From contig NZ_AP017422.1 in NCBI RefSeq assembly GCF_002355595.1, forward strand, positions 7,010,823 through 7,074,822: a stretch of 64,000 bases of DNA, in the 5' to 3' direction. The position numbers were made by a program, and so were the translations under genes. Position 1 is the first letter of the stretch. Each line of letters begins with the position of its first letter. Under the pieces are notes generated by a model. That model worked only from the letters and a program-made list of their open reading frames with translations, did not search any database and was not told where the DNA came from. The stretch is from Filimonas lacunae. Its GTDB lineage: Bacteria; Bacteroidota; Bacteroidia; Chitinophagales; Chitinophagaceae. This document shows, piece after piece, positions 36,271 through 46,464 of the stretch.

Positions 36271-37458
36271 ATGCTATCTAAACACAATTCCAGGTTATCT
36301 GTTCTGTTAGGTGCTGCCTTTTTAATGGCCACCTCAGCCATTGGTCCTGGTTTCTTAACACAAACCACTGTTTTCACTGCATCGCTACAGGCAAGTTTTG
36401 GTTTTGTTATACTCATTTCTATTTTACTGGACATTGGCGTTCAGCTAAACATCTGGCGCATTATAGTTGCCAGTGGAAAAAAAGCACCCGAAATAGCCAA
36501 TATATTATTTCCCGGAACAGGTCATTTCCTATCCGTACTAATTGTACTGGGCGGGCTGATATTTAATATAGGTAACATTGCCGGTGCCGGGTTGGGTTTA
36601 AATGTGTTGTTGGGTATACCTGTGTCAACAGGCGCTTTGATCAGTGCTGTTATTGCTATTGTGCTTTTTGTAATAAAAGATGCGCTGCGGGCTATGGACA
36701 CTTTTTCTAAATGGCTGGGTATTTTAATGATTATACTAACCCTGTATGTGGTTTACACAGCACATCCGCCATTGGGTTTGGCATTGCAAAAATCAATAGT
36801 ACCCGATACTATGAATGTAACGGCTATTATTACGCTGGTTGGTGGAACAGTAGGCGGCTATATTACTTTTTCCGGCGCACACCGGCTGCTGGACGCTGGT
36901 GTAAAAGGAAAAGAATCCATGGCGCAAACCACTCGCGGAGCAGTTACCGGTATTGGCATTGCTTCGGTTATGCGTATTTTATTATTCCTGGCTGCCCTGG
37001 GTGTGGTAATGCAAGGCCTTCCTATTGCACAGGATAACCCACCAGCTTCTATGTTTAAGCAGGCAGCCGGTATAACAGGATATAAAATTTTTGGGCTGGT
37101 AATGTGGAGTGCAGCTATTACTTCGGTAGTAGGCAGCGCCTACACTTCTGTTTCCTTTTTACGTACCATGCACGTTGCGGCCGATGCCAATGCCAAGGCA
37201 GTTACCATTGTTTTCATTGCCATATCCGGGGCTATATTTTTGTTAACCGGCAACCCGGTTACCATCTTAATTGCAGCAGGTGCCGTAAATGGGATGATTT
37301 TACCTGTTTCGTTATTAATTATGTTACTGGCAATTCATAAACCTGCTATTGCAGGAACCTATAAACACCCGTGGATATTAACTGTGCTGGGTGTGATTGT
37401 GATGTTAATTATGGGGTGGATGTCGGTAAAAACAATTGCCGCATTGATGCACCTGTAA
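36271..37458 (+). CDS. NRAMP-related transporter in the pxp operon
   Basis: 395 aa, about 11 hydrophobic helices in the LeuT-type NRAMP fold (FLMATSAIGPGFLTQTTVF; GHFLSVLIVLGGLIFNIGNI; VSLLIMLLAIHKPA). The metal-binding DPGN of true NRAMPs in TM1 reads GPGF here, and the TM6 MPH motif is not found (GGYITFSGAHRLLDAG in its place). B. subtilis has a similar gene (ycsG) in its pxp/kip operon. Context and missing ligands suggest transport of something other than Mn/Fe, possibly 5-oxoproline or a related metabolite; that is inference. Confidence 0.85.
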   Translation: MLSKHNSRLSVLLGAAFLMATSAIGPGFLTQTTVFTASLQASFGFVILISILLDIGVQLNIWRIIVASGKKAPEIANILFPGTGHFLSVLIVLGGLIFNIGNIAGAGLGLNVLLGIPVSTGALISAVIAIVLFVIKDALRAMDTFSKWLGILMIILTLYVVYTAHPPLGLALQKSIVPDTMNVTAIITLVGGTVGGYITFSGAHRLLDAGVKGKESMAQTTRGAVTGIGIASVMRILLFLAALGVVMQGLPIAQDNPPASMFKQAAGITGYKIFGLVMWSAAITSVVGSAYTSVSFLRTMHVAADANAKAVTIVFIAISGAIFLLTGNPVTILIAAGAVNGMILPVSLLIMLLAIHKPAIAGTYKHPWILTVLGVIVMLIMGWMSVKTIAALMHL

Positions 37459-37500
37459 CCTTTGTTATTGTAAAAAATTCTTGATTATTATTATAGCTAA

Positions 37501-39429
37501 ATGATGATAAACTGCAGAAAAACACTTTTACTGTTCGTAGTTATTCTATATACCGGCATTTATTGTAAGGCACAGGATAAGGTAATTAATATTTTTGACC
37601 GGAAGGATGATTACTCTCTTCATCCCAATACCTGGTCGTTGTTTAAAACCAACGATGAGCAATTGAGCATTGATTCGTTGGTGCAATTGTACCAGCTGGG
37701 AAATTTTAAACCGGTGAACACCGCCGTGTACAACGCGGGTATTGCCCGCAAACAATACTGGTTTCATTTTGCCATTCATAACCAGGGAAGCGGACAAACG
37801 CAGTTAATGATAGACGCTCAATGCTCGCGGATTAACGAACTGGAATTATTTGAGAAAACAAAAAATGGCATTCGCTCGCTGGGTAAGCTGGGCGATTTTT
37901 ATCCTTTTGAACAAAGAACCTCGCTGCACAAGAATTTTCAATATGCCCTTACCCTGGACAAAGGCGAACAAAAAGATTATTTTTTACACATTAACCAGGT
38001 AGGCCATACCTTTTTGCTACCCCTTAAAATTTATAAGGACAAAGCATTTGAAGCCAAGGTAAACCGCAGCTATTTATCGGATGGTATTACATACGGCATC
38101 CTGGTGTTTGTTTCTATATTCAGTTTCTTGTTTTACATCAACACCAAACACAAACTTTACCTGTATTATGGGTTGTATATTCTTACTTCCATCATCTGGT
38201 TTCTCGGCTATTTTGGTTTAGGGTTTGAATTTATATGGAGTGGCTACCCTCCCGTTAACTCAGCCATTACCGCCACCTTTTCTTCTATCAACCTGTTACT
38301 GAACATCCAGATAAGCCAGGTGCTGCTAAACATGCGTGCTACGCATCCATACCTATACAAATGGGGTAATATATGCAAAGTGATGCTGGCAGCAGTGGCC
38401 ATCATTCCCATTTTTGTGAACCTGAACACCAGTAGCTTCCAGGTAAATAATATTTACATCTGCTTATTCCTGGCCGTTATAGTGATAAGCATTGTTACCG
38501 TGTTAATATCATTGCTGGTTACTTTAATGAAAGGAAGTGTGGAAGCCCGGTTTTATTTCAGCGCGAGTATTATAAAGGTGATAGGCATTTTTAACCTGGC
38601 TTTGCTGGAATGGGGCGTGGTAGGTGCTACTTACTATACCGAAACTATGTTGCAGGCGGGTATTTTAATTGAGATAATCCTGTTAACCTACGCCATTGCC
38701 CGCAGGTATACTTCTTACAAACTAAAAACCTACCAGAAAATTATACAGGCGCAGGAAATTGAAAAAGCCAACAGTGCCAAGGAAATTCACGATAGTTTGT
38801 CCGGTACCTTAACCGCTATCCGGTTTAAGCTGCTGGGATTATCGCGCAATGTAACTTCTACACCTGCTGAGTTAATTGAAGAAATTGATATTATCAGCGA
38901 CTATGTAAGCACCGCACAGGCAGAAGCGCGCAATATTTCGCACAACCTGATGCCTGCTTATATTAAAGATCACTCGTTAAACCGCATTATTGAATTATAC
39001 ATACAAGACCTGCACAAGAAAATTACGCTGAAAGCAGAAAAGCCGCTGGATATTCATTTTATATCGCAGTATTCGGATGAGGATTTCCCGGAAGAAGTAA
39101 GGCTGAACATTTTCCGTATTGTACAGGAGATTATGACCAATATTATTAAACACGCCCACGCCACCACCGTTACGCTGGAATTTGCTTATCGTAAAAAGAA
39201 CCTGCTGATAATAGCCGAAGACAATGGTGTAGGCTTTGACCCATCGGTACTAAACGAGAAAAAAGGCATTGGCTTGCGCAACATAGAAAGCCGGGTGCAG
39301 CTACTCAATGGCGCATTTCATATGTCGAATGGTAAAAAAAGCACATCTGAAGACCATAAAAACGGTACGCGCATTTTTATCCGGATTCCATCAGTGCAAC
39401 ATTCCAACAGGGATGGCAAAGATTATTAG
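37501..39429 (+). CDS. 7TM-DISM sensor histidine kinase, HisKA_3 type
   Basis: 642 aa. Signal peptide, then an extracellular 7TMR-DISMED2 domain (~30-195) with WFHFAIHNQGSGQTQLMIDA, then seven TM helices (~205-405). A cytoplasmic dimerisation helix follows with phosphoacceptor His in AKEIHDSLSGTLTAIRFKLL (~435) and an HATPase_c (VQEIMTNIIKHAHATTVTLE, DNGVGFDP, GIGLRNIESRVQLLNG). NarL-type response regulators are its usual partners but none is in the window. Ligand unknown; carbohydrate-like signals are typical for DISMED2. Confidence 0.92.
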   Translation: MMINCRKTLLLFVVILYTGIYCKAQDKVINIFDRKDDYSLHPNTWSLFKTNDEQLSIDSLVQLYQLGNFKPVNTAVYNAGIARKQYWFHFAIHNQGSGQTQLMIDAQCSRINELELFEKTKNGIRSLGKLGDFYPFEQRTSLHKNFQYALTLDKGEQKDYFLHINQVGHTFLLPLKIYKDKAFEAKVNRSYLSDGITYGILVFVSIFSFLFYINTKHKLYLYYGLYILTSIIWFLGYFGLGFEFIWSGYPPVNSAITATFSSINLLLNIQISQVLLNMRATHPYLYKWGNICKVMLAAVAIIPIFVNLNTSSFQVNNIYICLFLAVIVISIVTVLISLLVTLMKGSVEARFYFSASIIKVIGIFNLALLEWGVVGATYYTETMLQAGILIEIILLTYAIARRYTSYKLKTYQKIIQAQEIEKANSAKEIHDSLSGTLTAIRFKLLGLSRNVTSTPAELIEEIDIISDYVSTAQAEARNISHNLMPAYIKDHSLNRIIELYIQDLHKKITLKAEKPLDIHFISQYSDEDFPEEVRLNIFRIVQEIMTNIIKHAHATTVTLEFAYRKKNLLIIAEDNGVGFDPSVLNEKKGIGLRNIESRVQLLNGAFHMSNGKKSTSEDHKNGTRIFIRIPSVQHSNRDGKDY

Positions 39430-39437
39430 CGCATTAT

Positions 39438-39445
39438 TATCTTCG
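39438..39445 (+). promoter_or_regulatory. Bacteroidota-type -7 box for the nucleoid-protein gene
   Basis: TATCTTCG, close to TAnnTTTG, ends 5 bp before the ATG at 39451, suggesting a near-leaderless transcript. It lies just after the kinase stop, so the next gene can be transcribed separately. Confidence 0.4.
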
Positions 39446-39450
39446 CAGTT

Positions 39451-40497
39451 ATGACCGGGATAGACAGTGTTCAGTTAAAAGAAGTAATCGTACATAAAGT
39501 AGGTAATCCTACCCGTGGTGAAGAATTGAAGTTATCGGCTAACGCCCTTACCTTGAATGATGAAATAGTTGGTAAGCTGCTTACCAAATATTTCCTGGGA
39601 TCGTTCAACGAAAATGAGCAATACCACTTCACTCACATTAGTGATGTTGCCCTCAACGAGGTATATACCTACTGTGCAGAAATTTTTGATAACCCCGCTT
39701 CTTTTGCAGCACAGTCTGCTTTACTGGCACATTTCCTTTACACCAAAAGCACACACGTAAAAGTAAAAGAAGGTGAGTTTTACGTAGCGCACTTTGCCGA
39801 AGTTCCGTTTGGAACTGAATATGTGCAGGCTATCGGGCTGTTTAAGTCGGAAAACAAGGAAACTTTTTTAAAAGTATTTCCACATGGGCAAAGCATGGAG
39901 GTTATTCACGAAGAAGGTATTAATATCAACAAACTGGACAAAGGCTGTTTGATATTTAAAAAAGACCGCGAAACCGGTTATGTAGCGTGTGTAGTAGACG
40001 CCACCAACAAACAACAGGAAACACAATACTGGATAAAAGACTTTTTACAGGTAGAACCCTACGCAGATAGTTATCACCACACCAATAACTACCTGAGCCT
40101 TTGCAAAAATTTTATTACCAAAGAATACCCCGAGAAGTTTGAAGTGGCCAAAAGTGACCAGATTGATTTGCTGAACAAATCGATGGATTACTTCAAAACC
40201 AACGAAAACTTTACTATGGAAAGTTTTGCCCAGGAAGTAATGCACCACGAAGAAGTAGTGGATAGCTTTATGGAATACAAGCGCAATTACGAAAGTTCTA
40301 AGAATATTACCATTGATGATGAGTTTGCGATACACGTTTCAGCGGTTAAACAACAACAGAAAAGCTACAAAACGGTGCTGAAATTGGACAAAAACTTTCA
40401 CATTTATATACACGGCAGGCGGGATTTAATGGAGCGTGGGGTAGATGAAATGAGCGGAAAGTATTACTACAAGCTGTATTTTGACGAGGAAAGTTAG
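39451..40497 (+). CDS. 37-kDa nucleoid-associated protein (NdpA/YejK family)
   Basis: 348 aa, matching the family's length. Motifs include LKEVIVHKVGNPTRGEELKL at the N-terminus, FYVAHFAEVPFGTEYVQAIG, and VACVVDATNKQQETQYWIKD mid-protein, with a long helical C-terminus. Family members co-purify with the nucleoid; the biochemical role is not settled. It follows the kinase gene by 21 bp with its own promoter-like box. Confidence 0.85.
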   Translation: MTGIDSVQLKEVIVHKVGNPTRGEELKLSANALTLNDEIVGKLLTKYFLGSFNENEQYHFTHISDVALNEVYTYCAEIFDNPASFAAQSALLAHFLYTKSTHVKVKEGEFYVAHFAEVPFGTEYVQAIGLFKSENKETFLKVFPHGQSMEVIHEEGININKLDKGCLIFKKDRETGYVACVVDATNKQQETQYWIKDFLQVEPYADSYHHTNNYLSLCKNFITKEYPEKFEVAKSDQIDLLNKSMDYFKTNENFTMESFAQEVMHHEEVVDSFMEYKRNYESSKNITIDDEFAIHVSAVKQQQKSYKTVLKLDKNFHIYIHGRRDLMERGVDEMSGKYYYKLYFDEES

Positions 40498-40593
40498 TGC
40501 TGGTATAGGTATGCCCCTGGCAACACCTTTGGCATGCTTTGTGAAATTCATATAGCGTACACCGATTTTTTTAATCCGTTAAATGCTATATCT

Positions 40594-40755
40594 ATGTTAC
40601 GCTGGACTGTCACATTTTTAATCGTAGCGCTTATTGCTGCTATTTTCGGCTTCACCGGCATTGCCGCAGGAGCTGCCTCTATTGCAAAAATTTTGTTCTT
40701 TATCTTCTTAGTACTGTTCCTGTTATCACTGATAGGTGGCAGAAGAAGTGTTTAG
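40594..40755 (+). CDS. DUF1328 small membrane protein (YtjA family)
   Basis: 53 aa from the ATG at 40594: [20 protein letters not shown], then [20 protein letters not shown] and the terminal [11 protein letters not shown]. Two TM helices with the Gly-rich [10 protein letters not shown] turn are the DUF1328 signature. A longer in-frame start (40534) adds unconserved residues. The stop overlaps the convergent DUF72 stop by a few bases. Often envelope-stress linked; function unknown. Confidence 0.92.
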   Translation: MLRWTVTFLIVALIAAIFGFTGIAAGAASIAKILFFIFLVLFLLSLIGGRRSV

Positions 40756-41657
40756 AACAACGTTTGTTGTAATAACTCAGGCTTTTTCAATTTCAGGCCT
40801 GTAGCCTCGTTCAACTTATTTATTAAATAAACGGCGAGTTCGGGTGAGTGTACTTCGTTGTGCGTATGTATAAAGAAGTATATTTCCTGAACTCCTTTTT
40901 CTATCCAGTAAGTAAGCCTGTTTACCCATTCATCTATACGGGTATAATCGGTAGGATGCAGGCTGTTGGCAACAAAACGCACAAAACAAACCGGAACGCT
41001 CAGGTGCATATGCGCACAATCCCTTCTTCCCGCAGTATCTGTAATTACCAACCCTACTTTCTGTTCTTTTAAAAACTGTAGCAGTTCTAAAAACACTTTC
41101 GCACCTGAAAACCAATCCTGGTGGCGCACTTCCAGGAAAAACCGGACATCTTTAGGCAGGCTGGCTATATAATTAAACAGCTGATCTCTTCTTTCGGGCG
41201 AATATTTTTCACTTACCTGCAAAAACACCGGGCCCAGGTGATGTTTAAATTCAACAATACCGGCCAGGAATTTATTGGTAGTATCCTCTACATTTTCAAA
41301 AGAACTATAGTGGCTGATGGATTGCGGAAACTTGGGGCAAAATTTAAAAAAAGGAACACCAATGGCTTTTTCGGCCCAGCGGGAAATGGTTTCCGGTTCA
41401 AACACCTGGTAATGTGTGGCGTTCAGTTCTATGGTATTGAACTGATGTACATAGTAATCTAAAAACTGGGTGTCTTTGATTCCTTTTGGATAAATTTTAC
41501 CTAACCACTCTTTTACTCCCCAACGCGGGCTGCCTATATATACCTGTAGGTTTCTATCTCTGTTGCTCGGTAATATCTGTTGGTTCCAGGCCGGATCGGC
41601 CGGTAACGTAAAATTGATCTGGTCCAGCTCTTTTGCTGTTACTTTTCCAAAGTCCAT
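40752..41657 (-). CDS. DUF72 family protein
   Basis: About 301 aa from ATG 41657 ([20 protein letters not shown]). A TIM-barrel-like family with [40 protein letters not shown] and [13 protein letters not shown]. Conserved and widely found; biochemical activity is not established. Its stop overlaps that of the DUF1328 gene. Confidence 0.9.
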   Translation of the reverse strand: MDFGKVTAKELDQINFTLPADPAWNQQILPSNRDRNLQVYIGSPRWGVKEWLGKIYPKGIKDTQFLDYYVHQFNTIELNATHYQVFEPETISRWAEKAIGVPFFKFCPKFPQSISHYSSFENVEDTTNKFLAGIVEFKHHLGPVFLQVSEKYSPERRDQLFNYIASLPKDVRFFLEVRHQDWFSGAKVFLELLQFLKEQKVGLVITDTAGRRDCAHMHLSVPVCFVRFVANSLHPTDYTRIDEWVNRLTYWIEKGVQEIYFFIHTHNEVHSPELAVYLINKLNEATGLKLKKPELLQQTLF

Positions 41658-41747
41658 GTACAAGCGCTATTTAAAATGAAAACGTGAATTGCAGACCAGC
41701 ATTGTGATAATACAGATCCGGCAATTCACGTTTTTGAAAGATATATA

Positions 41748-42830
41748 CTACAAATGCTTTTCGCCTTTGTTGCGTTTAACTTCTGCTACGTATTCTTTAA
41801 TATCCTGCTCTTTATCTTTTTTACAGATAAGCAGTACATCCTTAGTATCTACAACTATCATATCATCCAGCCCCTGCAGTAATACTAGCTTTTCGTCCGG
41901 AGCGCTGATCATACATTTAGTAGCATCCACAATCATCACATTATCACCGGCAACAGCATTACCCAGGTAATCTTTTTCCAGGTTATCGTAAGCACTGTTC
42001 CAGGTGCCAAGATCACTCCAACCAAAAGAAGCAGGTATCAGGTATACGTTATCCGCTTTTTCCATGATAGCAATATCAATAGATACATTGGTACACTGTG
42101 GATAAATGCGTTCTATCGCTTCTTTTTCGGCCGGCGTATTGAATTTGTCTTTTTCAACAGCAAACAGCTCATTCATTTCGGGCTGATATTTTTCAAAAGC
42201 ATTAATAATGCTTTTTACCTGCCAGATAAAAATGCCTGCATTCCACAGAAAATCGCCGCTGGCCAGGAAAGTTTTTGCAATTTCCAGGTTAGGCTTTTCG
42301 GTGAAGGTTTTTACTTTATAAATATTATCCGCTACAGGCATCGTCTCATGCTGGATGTAACCGTAACCCGTGTTAGGATACGTAGGTTTAATGCCCAGTG
42401 TAACAAAAGCTTTTAAATGAGAAGCGAAATCCAGCGCCTGTAAAGCTACTTTTTCAAAAGTATCCGTATCCAGTATCAGGTGATCGCTGGGAGCAACGAT
42501 TAAAGATGCTTCCGGATCTTTCTGTGCTATTTTATAAGAAATATAAGCAACACATGGAGCGGTGTTTTTGCGGCTGGGCTCAGCTACAATACACGCAGGG
42601 TTGATATTGGGCAATTGCTCTTTTACAATATCCACATACTCTTCAGATGTTACAATGTAAATGTTCTCTTCAGGGATGAACTTTGTAAAACGTTCAAATG
42701 TCCATTGAATAAGGGTTTTTCCACTATTCAGGATATCAAGAAACTGCTTCGGGTAACTGGTCCGGCTTTTTGGCCAGAAGCGGCTACCGATGCCACCCGC
42801 CATAATAGCCACATAATGATGTCGATTCAT
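41748..42830 (-). CDS. Mannose-1-phosphate guanylyltransferase
   Basis: 360 aa, single nucleotidyltransferase domain with no C-terminal isomerase. Pyrophosphorylase signature MAGGIGSRFWPKSRTSYPKQ, then FLDILNSGKTLIQ, LGIKPTYPNTGYGYIQ, FTEKPNLEIAKTF and SFGWSDLGTWNSAYD. It forms GDP-mannose from Man-1-P and GTP, feeding fucose, mannan or polysaccharide synthesis. It is followed on the strand by nothing, and preceded by kdsD 28 bp upstream: both make cell-surface sugar precursors and likely share an operon. Confidence 0.95.
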   Translation of the reverse strand: MNRHHYVAIMAGGIGSRFWPKSRTSYPKQFLDILNSGKTLIQWTFERFTKFIPEENIYIVTSEEYVDIVKEQLPNINPACIVAEPSRKNTAPCVAYISYKIAQKDPEASLIVAPSDHLILDTDTFEKVALQALDFASHLKAFVTLGIKPTYPNTGYGYIQHETMPVADNIYKVKTFTEKPNLEIAKTFLASGDFLWNAGIFIWQVKSIINAFEKYQPEMNELFAVEKDKFNTPAEKEAIERIYPQCTNVSIDIAIMEKADNVYLIPASFGWSDLGTWNSAYDNLEKDYLGNAVAGDNVMIVDATKCMISAPDEKLVLLQGLDDMIVVDTKDVLLICKKDKEQDIKEYVAEVKRNKGEKHL

Positions 42831-42858
42831 GCGATGTTGTTATTTCAAAAATAGGTGT

Positions 42859-43824
42859 TTATATAATTCCCTCCCGCACCAGGTCGTGTAAATGCAACAC
42901 CCCCATATATTTTCCGTGTGTATCCACCACCATTAGTTGGCTGATGTCAAATTTACGCAAGGTTTCCAGGGCATCCACCGCCAGGGTATCGGGTTCTATT
43001 GTTTTAGGGTTTTTATTAAATATGTCAGATGCCTGCACCTTGCTGATATCATCAGTAGTTTCCAGCATACGCCTTACATCACCGTCTGTAATAATACCCA
43101 CTAACTGCTCTGCTTCATTCACTACTGCGGTTGTTCCCAACCTGCTTTTAGAAATAACCACAATGATTTCTTTCAAAGTAGCGGAAGGCAAAACAGCGGG
43201 CTGTGCATTCTGGGGGTACAAATCTGATACCCTCAAATATAAGCGCTTTCCTAAATTTCCACCAGGATGATATTTCGCAAAATCCCTGCCGGTAAATCCA
43301 TTCATCTTCATCAGGCATACTGCAAGGGTATCTCCCATCACCATTTGTGCAGTAGTGCTGCAGGTAGGCGCCAGGTTGTTAGGGCAAGCTTCCTGATTTA
43401 CAGTAGTGTTTAATATAATATCTGATTCGCGGGCAAGGAAAGAATCTGTGTTTCCTACCATGCCAATAAGTATGTTACCAAAGTTTTTGATAAGGGGCAC
43501 CAGCACTTTTACTTCTGGGCTTTCGCCACTTTTGCTGATAACTATCACCACATCATCCTGCTGAATCATTCCCAAATCGCCATGAATGGCATCTGCCGCA
43601 TGCATAAAAAGGGCGGGTGTACCCGTAGAATTAAGGGTAGCTACAATTTTTTGCCCTACAATAGCGCTCTTTCCAATACCGCTGATGACCACTCTTCCCT
43701 TAGATTGGTGAATGCTTTCCAGCGCCTTTTCAAAAGATTTATCTATAAAATTGGCCAATCCGCTTATGGATTCTGCTTCTAACTGAATGGTTTTTAAAGC
43801 AGTATGTAAAATTTCCACATTCAT
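42859..43824 (-). CDS. kdsD: Arabinose-5-phosphate isomerase KdsD (KpsF/GutQ family)
   Basis: 321 aa from ATG 43824 (MNVEILHTALKTIQLEAESI); the frame continues upstream to 43914 but those codons are not conserved. SIS domain (VVISGIGKSAIVGQKIVATL, SKSGESPEVKVLVPLI, ALFMHAADAIHGDLGMI) then two CBS domains (~210-320). It converts ribulose-5-P to arabinose-5-P, the first step to Kdo for lipid A core. It starts 28 bp ahead of the mannose-1-P guanylyltransferase, consistent with an envelope-sugar operon. Confidence 0.95.
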   Translation of the reverse strand: MNVEILHTALKTIQLEAESISGLANFIDKSFEKALESIHQSKGRVVISGIGKSAIVGQKIVATLNSTGTPALFMHAADAIHGDLGMIQQDDVVIVISKSGESPEVKVLVPLIKNFGNILIGMVGNTDSFLARESDIILNTTVNQEACPNNLAPTCSTTAQMVMGDTLAVCLMKMNGFTGRDFAKYHPGGNLGKRLYLRVSDLYPQNAQPAVLPSATLKEIIVVISKSRLGTTAVVNEAEQLVGIITDGDVRRMLETTDDISKVQASDIFNKNPKTIEPDTLAVDALETLRKFDISQLMVVDTHGKYMGVLHLHDLVREGII

Positions 43825-44020
43825 GCCCCCAAAGGTAAACTTTAACATCAAAGTCTTCCTCAATAACCTTATACTTAGTAACTTCGCTTCCCCTTTTTTA
43901 CGTACAGGTTTCACCTATTAACAACGCCGCCCTGTTAGCATAATTTTTTATAAATAACAGTTATTAGAGAACATTCATAAGCATCCCGCGGTATGTGCGA
44001 AAGGGTTATAATAGAAGAAA

Positions 44021-46339
44021 ATGGCAACAAGTACTAAAAAATCGTCTTCCGGCGCAACCCCGGCGAAGGGTAAGACAACAATATCCCCTAAAAAAACCAC
44101 TACCCCAAAGGCCAGGCCAGTAAAAGAAGGCGAAGCCTTGGAACACAGCTACGACATTCACGCTGCTATTCAGGAACATTTTGGTTTTAGCCAGTTCAAA
44201 GGCCGGCAAATAGAAGCCATCAACAGCTTACTCAACGGCAATGATACTTTTGTAATTATGCCAACCGGCGGTGGTAAAAGTCTTTGCTACCAGTTACCGG
44301 CCATGATTTTGGAAGGTTGCGCCATCGTTGTTAGCCCATTGATTGCTTTGATGAAAAACCAGGTAGACCTGGTGCGTGGATACAGCGAAAAAGACAACGT
44401 AGCGCATTTTTTAAACTCCTCTTTAAATAAAGCACAGGTTAGGGAAGTAAAAGACGATTTACTTGCCGGCAAAACCAAGTTATTATATGTAGCCCCTGAA
44501 ACTTTGACCAAACAGGAAAACCTGGAATTTTTCAGCGACTTAAAGATTTCTTTTTTTGCGGTAGACGAAGCACACTGTATTTCGGAATGGGGTCACGATT
44601 TCCGTCCTGAATACAGACGCCTGCGTGAAATGATGGAGATTATCAACCCGGATATTCCCATGATTGCACTGACAGCAACGGCTACTCCTAAAGTGCAGAG
44701 TGATATTTTAAAAAACCTGGGCTTACGCGAACCGGCTGTTTTAGTGTCTTCTTTCAACAGAACCAACCTGTATTACGAGATACAGCCTAAAATAAAGAAA
44801 GAACAAACCGTAAAAAGCATTGTTCGTTTCATTTCTCAGAACAAAGGCAAAAGCGGTATTATTTATACGCTCAACCGGAAAACTACGGAGGAGCTGGCGG
44901 AGGTGCTGGTTGCTAACAACATTAAAGCGGTTGCCTACCACGCTGGTTTGGATGCCAAACTTCGTGCTGACAGACAAGACCAGTTTTTAAACGAAGATGT
45001 TCAGGTAATTGTAGCTACCATCGCTTTTGGGATGGGTATTGACAAACCAGATATCCGCTTCGTAATCCATTTCAACATTCCTAAGTCTATCGAAAACTAC
45101 TACCAGGAAACTGGTCGTGCTGGTCGTGATGGCTTAGAAGGCAAGTGTATCTTATATTATTCTCATAAAGATGTGGCTAAACTGGAACACCTGATGCGCG
45201 ATAAGCCGTTGAGCGAACGCGAAGTTGGCGCCCAGTTAATTAATGAAACAGTGGCTTATGCAGAAAGCGCTGTTTGTCGCAGGAAGATATTGTTACACTA
45301 CTTTGGGGAAGAATGGGACACAGTGAACTGTGGAAATTGTGATAACTGTTTGAATGCCAAAGAAAAAGTAGAAGCTAAAGAGGAAGCGGTAAAAGTATTG
45401 AAAGCGGTAACCGCTTTAGACGAGCGCTTCCCTGCTGAATATGTGATCAATGTTTTAATTGGAAAACTGACTCCGCAAATCAGCATGTTCCGTCACGAAG
45501 GCTTGCCTGCTTTCGGTACTGGTAAGGATAGAGACGAACATTTCTGGAACAGCCTTATCAGGCAACTGTTGCTGGAAAACATGATTCGCAAAGACATTGA
45601 AGAATATGGTTTGCTGAAAATGGCTCCGGCTGGTGAGAAATTCCTGAAAAAACCGGCTTCTTTTAAAATAGTGTTGAACAACCTGTTTGAAGATGCCAAT
45701 GAAGACGACGACGAAGCCGAAAAAGGTGGCGGCGGTGCCGGTGCTACAGATGACAAGCTGTTTGAAATGCTGAAAGAGCTTCGTCAGAAAGAAGCAAAAA
45801 AGAAAGGTTTACCTCCGTTTGTCATCTTCCTGGAATCATCCCTGCAGGACATGGCCACTATGTTCCCGACTACTATACAGGAACTGGAAAAATGTTCTGG
45901 TGTAAGTAAAGGAAAGGCCGCCCGTTACGGTAAACCGTTTATTGATATTATTGAGCGCTATGTAGAAGAAAACAACATAGAAAAGCCAGACGATTTTGTA
46001 ATGAAGTCGGTAGCTAACAAAAGCAGTAACAAAATCTACATTATCCAAAACGTAGATAAAAAGATACCGCTGGAAACTATTGCCCGTAACAAAGACCTGC
46101 GCTTAGATGCTTTATTGGAAGAAATGGAAACCATTGTAGCCAGTGGCACCAAACTGAACCTGGATTACGCCATTGACGATATTCTGGACGATGATGAGCA
46201 GGACGAGATTATGGATTACTTCCGTAATTGCGAAACCTCTTCTCTGCAACTGGCCCTGGAAGAATTATCAGACGGTAACTATAACTGGGAGCAGGTTAAA
46301 ATAATGAGGATCAAGTTTTTATGTGAATACGGAAACTAA
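44021..46339 (+). CDS. recQ: ATP-dependent DNA helicase RecQ
   Basis: 772 aa. A ~40-residue Lys/Thr-rich tail precedes the helicase core: Walker A PTGGGKSLCY (~81-90), DEAH motif VDEAHCISEWGHDFRPEYR, motif III ALTATATP, motif V/VI IDKPDIRFVIHFNIPKSIEN then YYQETGRAGRDG. The RQC zinc site has Cys in CRRKILLHYFG and NCGNCDNC. An HRDC domain follows (LPPFVIFLESSLQDMATMFP). It unwinds 3'-5' in recombination and fork repair. The extended C-terminus is usual for Bacteroidota RecQ. Confidence 0.97.
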   Translation: MATSTKKSSSGATPAKGKTTISPKKTTTPKARPVKEGEALEHSYDIHAAIQEHFGFSQFKGRQIEAINSLLNGNDTFVIMPTGGGKSLCYQLPAMILEGCAIVVSPLIALMKNQVDLVRGYSEKDNVAHFLNSSLNKAQVREVKDDLLAGKTKLLYVAPETLTKQENLEFFSDLKISFFAVDEAHCISEWGHDFRPEYRRLREMMEIINPDIPMIALTATATPKVQSDILKNLGLREPAVLVSSFNRTNLYYEIQPKIKKEQTVKSIVRFISQNKGKSGIIYTLNRKTTEELAEVLVANNIKAVAYHAGLDAKLRADRQDQFLNEDVQVIVATIAFGMGIDKPDIRFVIHFNIPKSIENYYQETGRAGRDGLEGKCILYYSHKDVAKLEHLMRDKPLSEREVGAQLINETVAYAESAVCRRKILLHYFGEEWDTVNCGNCDNCLNAKEKVEAKEEAVKVLKAVTALDERFPAEYVINVLIGKLTPQISMFRHEGLPAFGTGKDRDEHFWNSLIRQLLLENMIRKDIEEYGLLKMAPAGEKFLKKPASFKIVLNNLFEDANEDDDEAEKGGGGAGATDDKLFEMLKELRQKEAKKKGLPPFVIFLESSLQDMATMFPTTIQELEKCSGVSKGKAARYGKPFIDIIERYVEENNIEKPDDFVMKSVANKSSNKIYIIQNVDKKIPLETIARNKDLRLDALLEEMETIVASGTKLNLDYAIDDILDDDEQDEIMDYFRNCETSSLQLALEELSDGNYNWEQVKIMRIKFLCEYGN

Positions 46340-46357
46340 TTGATTCCACTTTAATAG

Positions 46358-46396
46358 AAAGCGGGTGTATCTTTTAAGATGCACCCGCTTTTTTAT
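46358..46396 (+). terminator. Terminator of recQ
   Basis: AAAGCGGGTG (46358-46367) pairs with CACCCGCTTT (46382-46391), followed by T-rich sequence. Confidence 0.85.
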
Positions 46397-46464
46397 TACG
46401 GTTATTAACAGGCAGGGGTTTATGAAAATTCAGCTCTATAGCATCTCATTAATAAACAACTGTT

